Source of the DNA: Nonomuraea rubra
Lineage (GTDB): Bacteria > Actinomycetota > Actinomycetes > Streptosporangiales > Streptosporangiaceae
Length of the DNA stretch: 64,000 nt
Direction of reading: 5' to 3'
Assembly (NCBI RefSeq): GCF_014207985.1
Contig: NZ_JACHMI010000001.1
Location: 6,741,001 to 6,805,000 of the forward strand
In this document: one piece after another, positions 25,348 through 32,238 of the stretch
Numbering within the stretch: position 1 is the first letter of the stretch
Layout of the letters: each line of letters starts with the position of its first letter
Position numbers and translations under genes: made by a program
Notes under the pieces: model-generated
What the model saw: the letters and a program-made list of their open reading frames with translations, nothing else
Told to the model about the DNA's origin: nothing
Database searches by the model: none

Positions 25348-25947
25348 TCAGGACACGGGGTGCGGTGCGGTGCCGGCCTTGGCGGCCATCAGATGGTCGA
25401 TGAGCGCCAGCAGCACATCGCGCCCCTCCTTCCTGTCACGGGCGTCGCACAGGACGAGCGGCACCTGCGGGTCGAGATCGAGCGCCCTGCGGATCTCGTC
25501 CTGGGTCCGCTCCCTGACCCCGTGGAAGCAGTTGACGCCGACGACGAACGGGATGCCGCGGCTCTCGAAGAAGTCGATGGAGGCGAAGCTCACCTCCAGC
25601 CGCCGGGTGTCGACCAGGACGACCGCGCCCAGCGCCCCGTTGACGAGGTCGTTCCACATGAACCAGAAGCGCTCCTGCCCCGGCGTGCCGAACAGGTAGA
25701 GCACCAGGTGGTCGTGGATGGTGATGCGGCCGAAGTCCAGCGCGACGGTGGTGGTGGACTTGCCGCCCACGCCGTCCAGGTCGTCCACGCCGACGCTGGC
25801 GTGCGTCAGGTACTCCTCCGTACGCAGCGGGGCGACCTCGCTCACCGCGCCCACCATGGTCGTCTTCCCGACCCCGAACCCGCCGGCGATCAGGATCTTC
25901 ACCGCCAGGGGCGCGTCGTCCCCCTGGTCAGAGTTTGCGTAACCCAT
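25348..25947 (-). CDS. cvnD: Conservon GTPase CvnD
   Basis: 199 aa from ATG at 25947, overlapping cvnC by 20 nt. The P-loop GGFGVGKT is at 22-29, the switch II equivalent is FGTPGQERFWFMW, and VLVDTRR and VGVNCFHG supply further G motifs. CvnD proteins form a membrane-associated, eukaryote GPCR-like complex with CvnA, B and C that modulates development and antibiotic production in Streptomyces. Its GTP state is thought to be set by the CvnB roadblock partner. The layout here is the canonical A-B-C-D order. Confidence 0.95.
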   Translation of the reverse strand: MGYANSDQGDDAPLAVKILIAGGFGVGKTTMVGAVSEVAPLRTEEYLTHASVGVDDLDGVGGKSTTTVALDFGRITIHDHLVLYLFGTPGQERFWFMWNDLVNGALGAVVLVDTRRLEVSFASIDFFESRGIPFVVGVNCFHGVRERTQDEIRRALDLDPQVPLVLCDARDRKEGRDVLLALIDHLMAAKAGTAPHPVS

Positions 25948-26326
25948 CCCTCACCGCCTCGAGAATTGCCATGTCGGGCCTGCCGCCCGCCTGCGCGAAG
26001 GCCAGCGGCCGCCGGGCCCGCACCTGACCCGAATCGATCAGATCACCGATGAGAATCTTGGTCACCGACACCGGGAGGTCCAGCGCGGCGGCGATCTCCG
26101 CCACCGCCAGCGGCCGCCTGCACAGGGCGAGAATGGCGCGGTGCTCCGGCTGCCATCTCCGCTGGCCGCGTCCCGTCTCCGCGAGCTCCTCGGACAGCGC
26201 CGCCACCACGGTGATCAGCGCCAGGTCCTCCCGCTCGGCGGCGGTCCGCCCGCCGGTGATCGTGTAAGGACGGACAAGGGGCTCGTCGGCGTCGTCGTCG
26301 GCGAACCCGTCCGTCCAGTGTTTCAT
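25928..26326 (-). CDS. cvnC: Conservon DUF742 protein CvnC
   Basis: 132 aa from ATG at 26326, overlapping cvnB by 4 nt. VRPYTITGGRT is the DUF742 signature. The remainder is winged-helix-like: HRAILALCRRPLAVAEIAAALDLPVSVTKILIGDL. It is thought to bridge the kinase-like CvnA and the GTPase CvnD, possibly binding DNA. The order and overlaps are those of all conservons. Confidence 0.94.
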   Translation of the reverse strand: MKHWTDGFADDDADEPLVRPYTITGGRTAAEREDLALITVVAALSEELAETGRGQRRWQPEHRAILALCRRPLAVAEIAAALDLPVSVTKILIGDLIDSGQVRARRPLAFAQAGGRPDMAILEAVRDGLRKL

Positions 26327-26757
26327 CCGTGTCCCCAGCCGTCGTGGCCCTGCGGGGTGCGCGCGTCGGTGCCCAGCTTCTTGCCGACCTGCTGGATCAG
26401 GGTGTGCATGGCCACGCTCATCAGCTCGGCGTCGACCTCCTGGGAGGCGACCACGGCCAGATGGGTGCCCCGGCCCGCGGCGGTGATGAACAGCCACAGC
26501 TCGGCCATCTCGATGATGACCTGGTGGACCTGGCCGCCGCCGAAGAGCTGCCCGGCGCCGCGGGCCAGGCTCTGCTGGCCGGTGGCGATCGCGGCCAGGC
26601 GGTCGGCGTCCGCGCGCTTGATGGTCCGCGACCGGCTGATCACCAGGCCGTCGTCGGACAGCACGATGGCGTGCCGGGTACCCGCGACTTGATCGACCAG
26701 GCCGTCCAGCAGCCAGTCCAGGTCCGTGTCGGTGGCGGTGGTGCGCTGCGTCATCAT
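26323..26757 (-). CDS. cvnB: Conservon roadblock/LC7 protein CvnB
   Basis: 144 aa. Two adjacent ATG codons (26757, 26754) overlap the cvnA stop, and GGAAG lies upstream. The roadblock/LC7 fold is clear in LDWLLDGLVDQVAGTRHAIV and MSVAMHTLIQQVGKKLG. Such proteins act as GTPase-activating or scaffold partners of the cognate MglA-like or CvnD GTPase. It is co-translated with cvnA and cvnC. Confidence 0.95.
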   Translation of the reverse strand: MMTQRTTATDTDLDWLLDGLVDQVAGTRHAIVLSDDGLVISRSRTIKRADADRLAAIATGQQSLARGAGQLFGGGQVHQVIIEMAELWLFITAAGRGTHLAVVASQEVDAELMSVAMHTLIQQVGKKLGTDARTPQGHDGWGHG

Positions 26758-29093
26758 CGGTCTTCCGTCGTGGGTGAGGTGGGTTCGGGGGACGCGCTCG
26801 GCGAGGTCTGGGGGACGTCCTCGCCGGCGCGGCGCTTTCTGGACTGCCGCTGGAAGGCGCCGATCATGGCGCCGGACCGGGCGGGCTGTTCGGGTGCGGC
26901 CCAGCTCTCCTGGCCGCCGTCGTCCGGGGTGTCCTCCGGGACGCGGAGCTCCTCTGCGAGGCTGGCCTGGCGTACGCGCTGCGGGAGCGGCCGCAGGCCG
27001 GCCGGCGAGGCCTGCGGGGCCGTGACGGAGGCCATCGCGCGCCCCCTGGCGCGGGACGGCAGCGCCTCGTTCGTGCCGGGCGGGCGGGGCGGTTCCTGGG
27101 TGGCCGCCTCCTGGGGGACCGTGTCGGGCTCGGGTGCCGTACGCGGGCGGTCCACCACCAGCGTGTCCGCGAGCAGCACGATGACCCGGGTGCCGCCGAA
27201 GGCCGACGAGCGCAGCTCCACCTGCAGGCCCAGGCTCGCGGCGAGCCGGGCGACCACGTAGAGGCCCAGCCGCACGTCGTCGGCGTGCGTCATCATGTCG
27301 AGCCGCGGCGGCGACTGCAGGAGGGCGTTGACGGCGTCGTACTGCTCGGGCTCCATGCCCAGGCCGCGGTCCTCGATCTCCACGGCGACGCCCCGGCTGA
27401 CCGGCGCCGCCCGTACCTCGACGGGGGTCAGCGGCTTGGAGAAGGTGGTGGCGTTCTCCATCAGCTCCGCCAGGACGTGGATCAGCGGGCCCACCGCGCG
27501 CTCGGCGATCCAGAGCTCGCCCTCGACGTCGATCGAGATCCGGCGGTAGTCCTGCACCTCGCTCTGCGCGGCCCGCAGCACGTCGAGCAGGCGTACCGGC
27601 TTGCGCCAGCGGCGCTGCGGCTGGCCGCCGCCGAGGATGACCAGGTTCTCCTCGTAACGGCGCAGCCGGGCCGTCAGGTGGTCCAGGTCGAACAGGCCCT
27701 CCAGCACCTCGGGATCCTCGTGCCTGCGCTCCAGCTCGTCCAGCTTCTTCAGCTGCAGGCCGATGAGGATCTGGGTGCGGCGGGCGATGCGCTGCAGCAT
27801 GCGCTGGAAGCCGCGGTGCTGCTCGGCCTGCCGTACGGCGGTGCGCACGGCGCTGCGGCGGGCCAGGTTGAGCGCCTGGCCGAGCTCGCCGAGCTCGTCG
27901 CCGGTGGGCTCGATCATGCGTACCTCGGCGTCCGCGTCGACGTCCTCGCCGCGTTCCAGGCGGGCGACCACGTCGGGCAGCCGCTCCTGGAGCTCCTGGG
28001 CGTCGTGGCGCAGGTGCAGGATGCGCCGCCGCAGGACGGAGGTCAGCCGCCAGCTCGTGAAGAAGACCAGGAGCAGGGCGAGCACGCCCACGGTGGAGAT
28101 GCTGACGAAGACCGTGAAGATCATGTCGGCGTGGCCGTAGCCGACCCTGCCGAGATGCTCGAACCGCAGGCCGACCAGCTCGCGCAGCTGAGCGGTGACC
28201 GTCTCCGCCGAGGAACGCCATTCGGCGCTGTCGTCACGGAGCCGCACCTGGTCCCCGTCGGCGAGGGACAGCCGCCCTTCCACGGTGGTCATGGCGCGCC
28301 AGGCCTGGCCGTCGGTCATCGTCGCGTACCGGGTCTCCTGGCCCGTCAGGGCGGGCACCACGCGGGCGTTCATGAGGTGGTTCCTGGTGCCGGCGGCCTC
28401 GGTGACGATGTTGTACTCGCTCCTGGTCAGCCTGCCCGTCGGCCAGCCGCGAGCCAGGACGGCGTCCTCGCGGCCGACCATGTCGGCGATCCAGAGCAGG
28501 TCGACCAGGGGCTGTGCCGTGGTGTTCACCTGGCCCTCGCCGGTGTTGCTGAGGGCGGCCAGCACACGCAGGCCCGACTCCAGGACGCCGCTGTAGTACT
28601 CGAACGCCTGCCTGGCGCTGGACCAGCCGGAGTCCACCGCCCTGCGCTGCTGGTCGAGCAGGCCGAGCTCGCGTCCGGTGCGGGCGAGGGCCTCGGCGAG
28701 CCCCTCCTGCGCGTCGTCCGGGTCCAGCGACGTGAGGGGACGGAAGGCGCGCACGGCCCGGTCGGTCACGGCCCGCTGCTCGGCCAGCCTCTCACGCGCG
28801 CCGCCACCGCGCGCGGCCTGCAGCTGCGCGGTGAGCCTGCGCTCCCGGTCCAGGGCGAAGAACAGGTCGGCCGCCGGCCTGCCGACCGTCGTGGTGGCCA
28901 GGTCCATCTGGACCTTCTCCGTCCGCCACTGCCCGAACAACTGCGACATTCCCGACGCCAGCAGCGGAGTGAACGTCACGGTCGGGACGATCACCACGAC
29001 GAGCAGCACCGTACGCAGGCGCAGCCGGCGCACCCCGGCCTGCCCGCCCGGGGTCCCCGTTGGGGGTCGCCTGTTCCTGCCCCATCCAGCCAC
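26754..29093 (-). CDS. cvnA: Conservon sensor kinase-like CvnA with nitrate-sensing domain
   Basis: About 779 aa using GTG at 29093 (GAGGAG about 10 nt upstream; an upstream start cannot be excluded). TM1 is at about 25-48, then an extracellular NIT-type helical domain, then TM2 (IFTVFVSISTVGVLALLLVF) and a HAMP region. The HATPase domain has N-box ELMENATTFSKP near 545 and DRGLGM. No phospho-accepting His box is obvious, as in other CvnA proteins. The C-terminal 130 residues are Pro/Glu-rich and disordered. It probably senses a small ligand outside the cell and signals through CvnB-D. Confidence 0.92.
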   Translation of the reverse strand: MAGWGRNRRPPTGTPGGQAGVRRLRLRTVLLVVVIVPTVTFTPLLASGMSQLFGQWRTEKVQMDLATTTVGRPAADLFFALDRERRLTAQLQAARGGGARERLAEQRAVTDRAVRAFRPLTSLDPDDAQEGLAEALARTGRELGLLDQQRRAVDSGWSSARQAFEYYSGVLESGLRVLAALSNTGEGQVNTTAQPLVDLLWIADMVGREDAVLARGWPTGRLTRSEYNIVTEAAGTRNHLMNARVVPALTGQETRYATMTDGQAWRAMTTVEGRLSLADGDQVRLRDDSAEWRSSAETVTAQLRELVGLRFEHLGRVGYGHADMIFTVFVSISTVGVLALLLVFFTSWRLTSVLRRRILHLRHDAQELQERLPDVVARLERGEDVDADAEVRMIEPTGDELGELGQALNLARRSAVRTAVRQAEQHRGFQRMLQRIARRTQILIGLQLKKLDELERRHEDPEVLEGLFDLDHLTARLRRYEENLVILGGGQPQRRWRKPVRLLDVLRAAQSEVQDYRRISIDVEGELWIAERAVGPLIHVLAELMENATTFSKPLTPVEVRAAPVSRGVAVEIEDRGLGMEPEQYDAVNALLQSPPRLDMMTHADDVRLGLYVVARLAASLGLQVELRSSAFGGTRVIVLLADTLVVDRPRTAPEPDTVPQEAATQEPPRPPGTNEALPSRARGRAMASVTAPQASPAGLRPLPQRVRQASLAEELRVPEDTPDDGGQESWAAPEQPARSGAMIGAFQRQSRKRRAGEDVPQTSPSASPEPTSPTTEDR

Positions 29094-29150
29094 GTGCAGG
29101 ACACTCCTCGCCGATCGGTGGAACCCCAAGACGGAAGATCGCCGCACAGA

Positions 29151-29167
29151 CGATCGGTGCCCGATCG
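29151..29167. promoter_or_regulatory. Inverted repeat upstream of cvnA
   Basis: CGATCGG-TGC-CCGATCG is a perfect 7-bp inverted repeat about 58 bp before the cvnA start. A related CCGATCGG occurs at 29111-29118. The 236-bp gap between cvnA and the divergent DUF917 gene holds nothing else recognisable. Confidence 0.45.
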
Positions 29168-29329
29168 TAGCGATGCGGCAGTTGAACCGGAAAGTCCCTC
29201 TTTCCGATGCCGTGGTGGTGTCCCCGCGGCAGGCGCGACCCGGGTGATCCACGGTGTGGCGACCGGCCGCTCACGGGCGCCCTGGCCTGCGGACACATCG
29301 AGCACCCCGCGTACGGCAAGCTGAGGGGC

Positions 29330-30517
29330 ATGGTGCGCATCGAGTCGCCGGACGTGGAGGCGCTGGAGCGGGGCGTGGCCGTGCTCGGCTCCGGAGGCGG
29401 CGGCGACAGCCGGACCGCGGCCACGCTGCTGCGCCGGCGGCTGGCCGACGGCGTGGACGTCGCCGTGCGCCCGCTCGGCGACCTGCCGCCCGGCGCGCGG
29501 GTCGTGCCGGTGGGCGTGGTCGGCGCGACCGCCGCCTTCGCCGAGAAGCTGCCCGGCGGCCACGAGGTCGCCGCCGCCGTGGAGGCCATCCAGCGCTGGA
29601 CGGGCGAGCGCGCCGACGCCCTGGTCTCCATCGAGATCGGCGGGCTGAACGGCGTCCTGCCGCTGGTCGCCGCCTGCGACCTCGGCCTGTCCGCGGTGGA
29701 CGCCGACCTGTCGGGGCGCGGGCTGCCGCGGCTGAACCAGCTCTCCCTGGCCGCCGCGGGCCGCCCGCTCACCCCTGCCGCGCTGGCCGAGCCGAGCGGG
29801 CAGGTGCTCGTCCAGGGCACCGGCTCGCCCGCCGACCTGGAGCGCACCGCCCGCACCTTCCTGCCAGCCGCGGGCGGCTGGGCGGCCCTCGCCCTCGCCC
29901 CCGTCCCGGCACGCGAGCTGGCCTCCTGCTGCGTGACCGGCTCGGTCTCCGATGCCGTACGGCTCGGGCGGCGGATCCTCGGCCTCGGCGAGTCACCCGA
30001 CCCCGGGCGGCTCGCCGCCGCCACCGGAGGGCGGGTGCTGGCCGTGGGGCGGGTGGTGGAGGTCACCCGGCGGCCCGGGCCCGAGGTGCACGGGCGGCCG
30101 GGGTTCGCGCGCGGCAGCGTCACGCTGACCGGGCACGTGTCGGGCGAGCTGCTGCGGGTGGAGATGGAGAACGAGTACCTGCTCGCGCTGCGCGACGGGC
30201 TCGTCGTGGCGTCCACACCGGACGTGATCGCGGTGCTGGACCGGCGGACCGGGGTGCCCATCCAGGGGGACGCCGTGCGGGTGGGGATGGAGGTCATGGT
30301 GCTGCAGGTGGCGATCTCGCCGTTCTGGACCGATCCGGGCAGGATCGGGGTCCTCTCGCCACGCGCCTACGGGCTGGACTCCGACCCCGTGCTGCTGGAA
30401 CGGGACGGGCAGCTCGGCGGTGCGGGGCCGGAACCGGGCAGTCAGCCGGGCGGCGGCGCGGCGCCGGAAAGGGGCGCTCGGCTGGGCGGCGGTGCGGGGC
30501 TGGGGGCGGGCGCGTGA
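29330..30517 (+). CDS. Divergent DUF917-family protein, copy 3
   Basis: 395 aa from ATG at 29330. GTG at 29333 is an alternative that suits the GAGGGG site better. It retains GSGGGGDSRTAATLLRRRL, EIGGLNGVLPLVAA and a C-terminal FARGSVTLTGHVSG. The core motif VDADGMGRAFPE of copies 1 and 2 has become VDADLSGRGLPRLNQ, so specificity or activity probably differs. A 40-residue Gly/Ala/Pro-rich tail follows the domain. It is 31 nt upstream of, and probably co-transcribed with, a PucR regulator. It may be a sensor-like or alternative-substrate paralogue. Confidence 0.8.
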   Translation: MVRIESPDVEALERGVAVLGSGGGGDSRTAATLLRRRLADGVDVAVRPLGDLPPGARVVPVGVVGATAAFAEKLPGGHEVAAAVEAIQRWTGERADALVSIEIGGLNGVLPLVAACDLGLSAVDADLSGRGLPRLNQLSLAAAGRPLTPAALAEPSGQVLVQGTGSPADLERTARTFLPAAGGWAALALAPVPARELASCCVTGSVSDAVRLGRRILGLGESPDPGRLAAATGGRVLAVGRVVEVTRRPGPEVHGRPGFARGSVTLTGHVSGELLRVEMENEYLLALRDGLVVASTPDVIAVLDRRTGVPIQGDAVRVGMEVMVLQVAISPFWTDPGRIGVLSPRAYGLDSDPVLLERDGQLGGAGPEPGSQPGGGAAPERGARLGGGAGLGAGA

Positions 30518-30548
30518 GCGGGACGCGGGGGCTTCTGGAGGTGGGCCG

Positions 30549-32210
30549 ATGACCAGCGTGCGCAGGCTGCTGGCGCTGCCCGAATGGAGCGGCCAGGTGC
30601 GGGTGCTCGCCGGGGCGGCCGGGCTCGACGCGCCGGTACGCGCCGTCCGGCCCCTCGCCGACCCGGCGGCCGGTCATGCCGTCGCCGCCGACGAGCTGGT
30701 CATCGTCACGGTCCCGCCGCAGCCCGCCGACTGGCGCCTGGACGCGTTGTTGCGCCGCGTGGTGGACGCCGGCGGCGCAGGCGTGCTCGTCCCCTGCGGC
30801 CCGCCACCGAGCACCGTGGCCGCGCCGGGTACCGGCACGACAGCGGGCCCCGGTGCGGTGGCGGGCTCCGGCGCGGTGGTGGGCTCCGGCGCGGTGGTGG
30901 GCTCCGGGGCGACGGCGCGCTTCGGAGCGGTGACAGGGGTGGAGGTGTCGCGGGCGACGTTGTTGCTGGCCGATCGGCTCGGGTTGCCGTTGCTCGGCGC
31001 CGTGGGTGGTGACCCGCTGGACCTGGTCGTCGCCGCCCGGCTGCTGCTGGCCGAGCCCGAGATCGACCGCGCCCGGCTCGTGCTGGCCGCCCATCGCGCC
31101 TTCGACAACCGCACCTGCACCCCCGAGGACGTGGTACGCGGGCTGCAGGACCTGCTCGGCGTCCCGGTGGCGCTGCTCGACGACCGCGGGCAGCCGCTGG
31201 CCGGGGAGATCGCCGAGCCCGGCGCCGTACGCGTGGACGAGTTCGTCCCGCAGCGCGTGCCGCTGGACGGCGGGATGCTGCTGGCCCACCCGGCGCTGCT
31301 GCCGCACCCGGCGCGGCCGACGCTCTGGCTGGTGGCCGAGCTGCGGGGCACGGCGGCGGCGCGGGCCGAGATCGTGCCTCCCGCCCTGGCCGTGGCCGCC
31401 GCCGCGGTGCAGCGCTGGCTGCTGGTCCACCGCGTGGAGCTGGAGCGCGACGCGCGGGCCCGTACCGCGTTGCTGGGCGACCTGCTGCGGCTGGACGCCG
31501 AGCCCTCGGCCCAGCTGCGCAGGCGGGTGGCCGACGCGGGATGGCAGCTCGGCGGCTGGCACGTCGGCCTGCGCATCGGCGCGGTCCCGGCGCTCGACCT
31601 CGTGCCGTGGACGGCCGAGATCTCCCGCGTCCTGCGCGCGGAGGGCGTCGAGGCGGTGGTCGTCGAGCACGGCGAGGGATGGACGGGCTGGACCACGTTC
31701 GCCCAGGAGCCCACGCCCGCGCGGGTCCGCACCCTCGCCGCCAAGCTGCGCGCAGCCCACAGGAAGCTGCGCGGCTCGATCGCCGACCACATGGGGGTCG
31801 GGAGGCCGCACCCCTGGCCGGAGGGGCTGGCCGGCACGGTGGCGGAGGCCACGGACGCCGCCAGGCTCGCCGCGACCCGCCCGGAGGCGGGCTTCTTCCT
31901 CCAGGTGGACCAGCTCGGCATGGCCCAGCTCCTGCTGGAGTGGACCAGGACCGACACGTTCGAGCCAGCCGCCCGCGCGCTGCTCGCGCCCCTGCGCGAC
32001 CAGCCGGGCGACCTCATCCGTACGCTGTCGGCCTACCTGGACGCGGAGTCGTCGATCGCGGAGACGGCCGCCGTGCTGGGGGTGCACCGCAACACCGTGG
32101 CGGCCCGCATCGACCGGGTGGAGCGGCTGCTGGGGGTGGACCTCGGCCACCGGGACGAGCGCCTGGCCCTCCACCTGGCCTGCCGCACGGTCACCCTGCC
32201 CGGCCGCTGA
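30549..32210 (+). CDS. PucR-family transcriptional regulator
   Basis: 553 aa from ATG at 30549, with GGAGG upstream. The N-terminal PucR domain (about 1-165) opens with MTSVRRLLALPEWSGQVRVL. A GGDEF-like central domain and the C-terminal HTH_30 (SSIAETAAVLGVHRNTVAAR, then VERLLGVDL) follow. PucR proteins activate purine or ureide catabolic genes in response to pathway metabolites. Pairing with DUF917 copy 3 suggests it controls this gene and perhaps the NCS1/HyuA/DUF917 operon 8 kb upstream. The PucR domain carries an inserted 6-residue tandem repeat at residues 100-123. Confidence 0.92.
   Translation: MTSVRRLLALPEWSGQVRVLAGAAGLDAPVRAVRPLADPAAGHAVAADELVIVTVPPQPADWRLDALLRRVVDAGGAGVLVPCGPPPSTVAAPGTGTTAGPGAVAGSGAVVGSGAVVGSGATARFGAVTGVEVSRATLLLADRLGLPLLGAVGGDPLDLVVAARLLLAEPEIDRARLVLAAHRAFDNRTCTPEDVVRGLQDLLGVPVALLDDRGQPLAGEIAEPGAVRVDEFVPQRVPLDGGMLLAHPALLPHPARPTLWLVAELRGTAAARAEIVPPALAVAAAAVQRWLLVHRVELERDARARTALLGDLLRLDAEPSAQLRRRVADAGWQLGGWHVGLRIGAVPALDLVPWTAEISRVLRAEGVEAVVVEHGEGWTGWTTFAQEPTPARVRTLAAKLRAAHRKLRGSIADHMGVGRPHPWPEGLAGTVAEATDAARLAATRPEAGFFLQVDQLGMAQLLLEWTRTDTFEPAARALLAPLRDQPGDLIRTLSAYLDAESSIAETAAVLGVHRNTVAARIDRVERLLGVDLGHRDERLALHLACRTVTLPGR
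30846..30917. repeat. 18-bp tandem repeat in pucR-like gene
   Basis: Four in-frame 18-bp units (30846, 30864, 30882, 30900) encode GPGAVA, GSGAVV, GSGAVV, GSGATA. The two middle units are identical. It looks like a slippage-prone flexible insert within the PucR N-terminal domain. Confidence 0.85.
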
Positions 32211-32238
32211 CCCGCCGCCCCCTGCCAGGAGGTCAGCG
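32205..32238. terminator. Bidirectional terminator candidate between PucR and the synthetase
   Basis: CGCTGACC (32205-32212) pairs with GGTCAGCG (32231-32238) around an 18-nt loop. The stem covers both convergent stop codons (TGA at 32208-32210 and at 32233-32235 in reverse). Confidence 0.5.

Noticed and set aside
25348..29093. Novel eukaryote-like G-protein signalling system
   Set aside because: The A-B-C-D gene order and domains are those of the well-known actinomycete conservons. Nothing unusual was found apart from the lack of a downstream P450.
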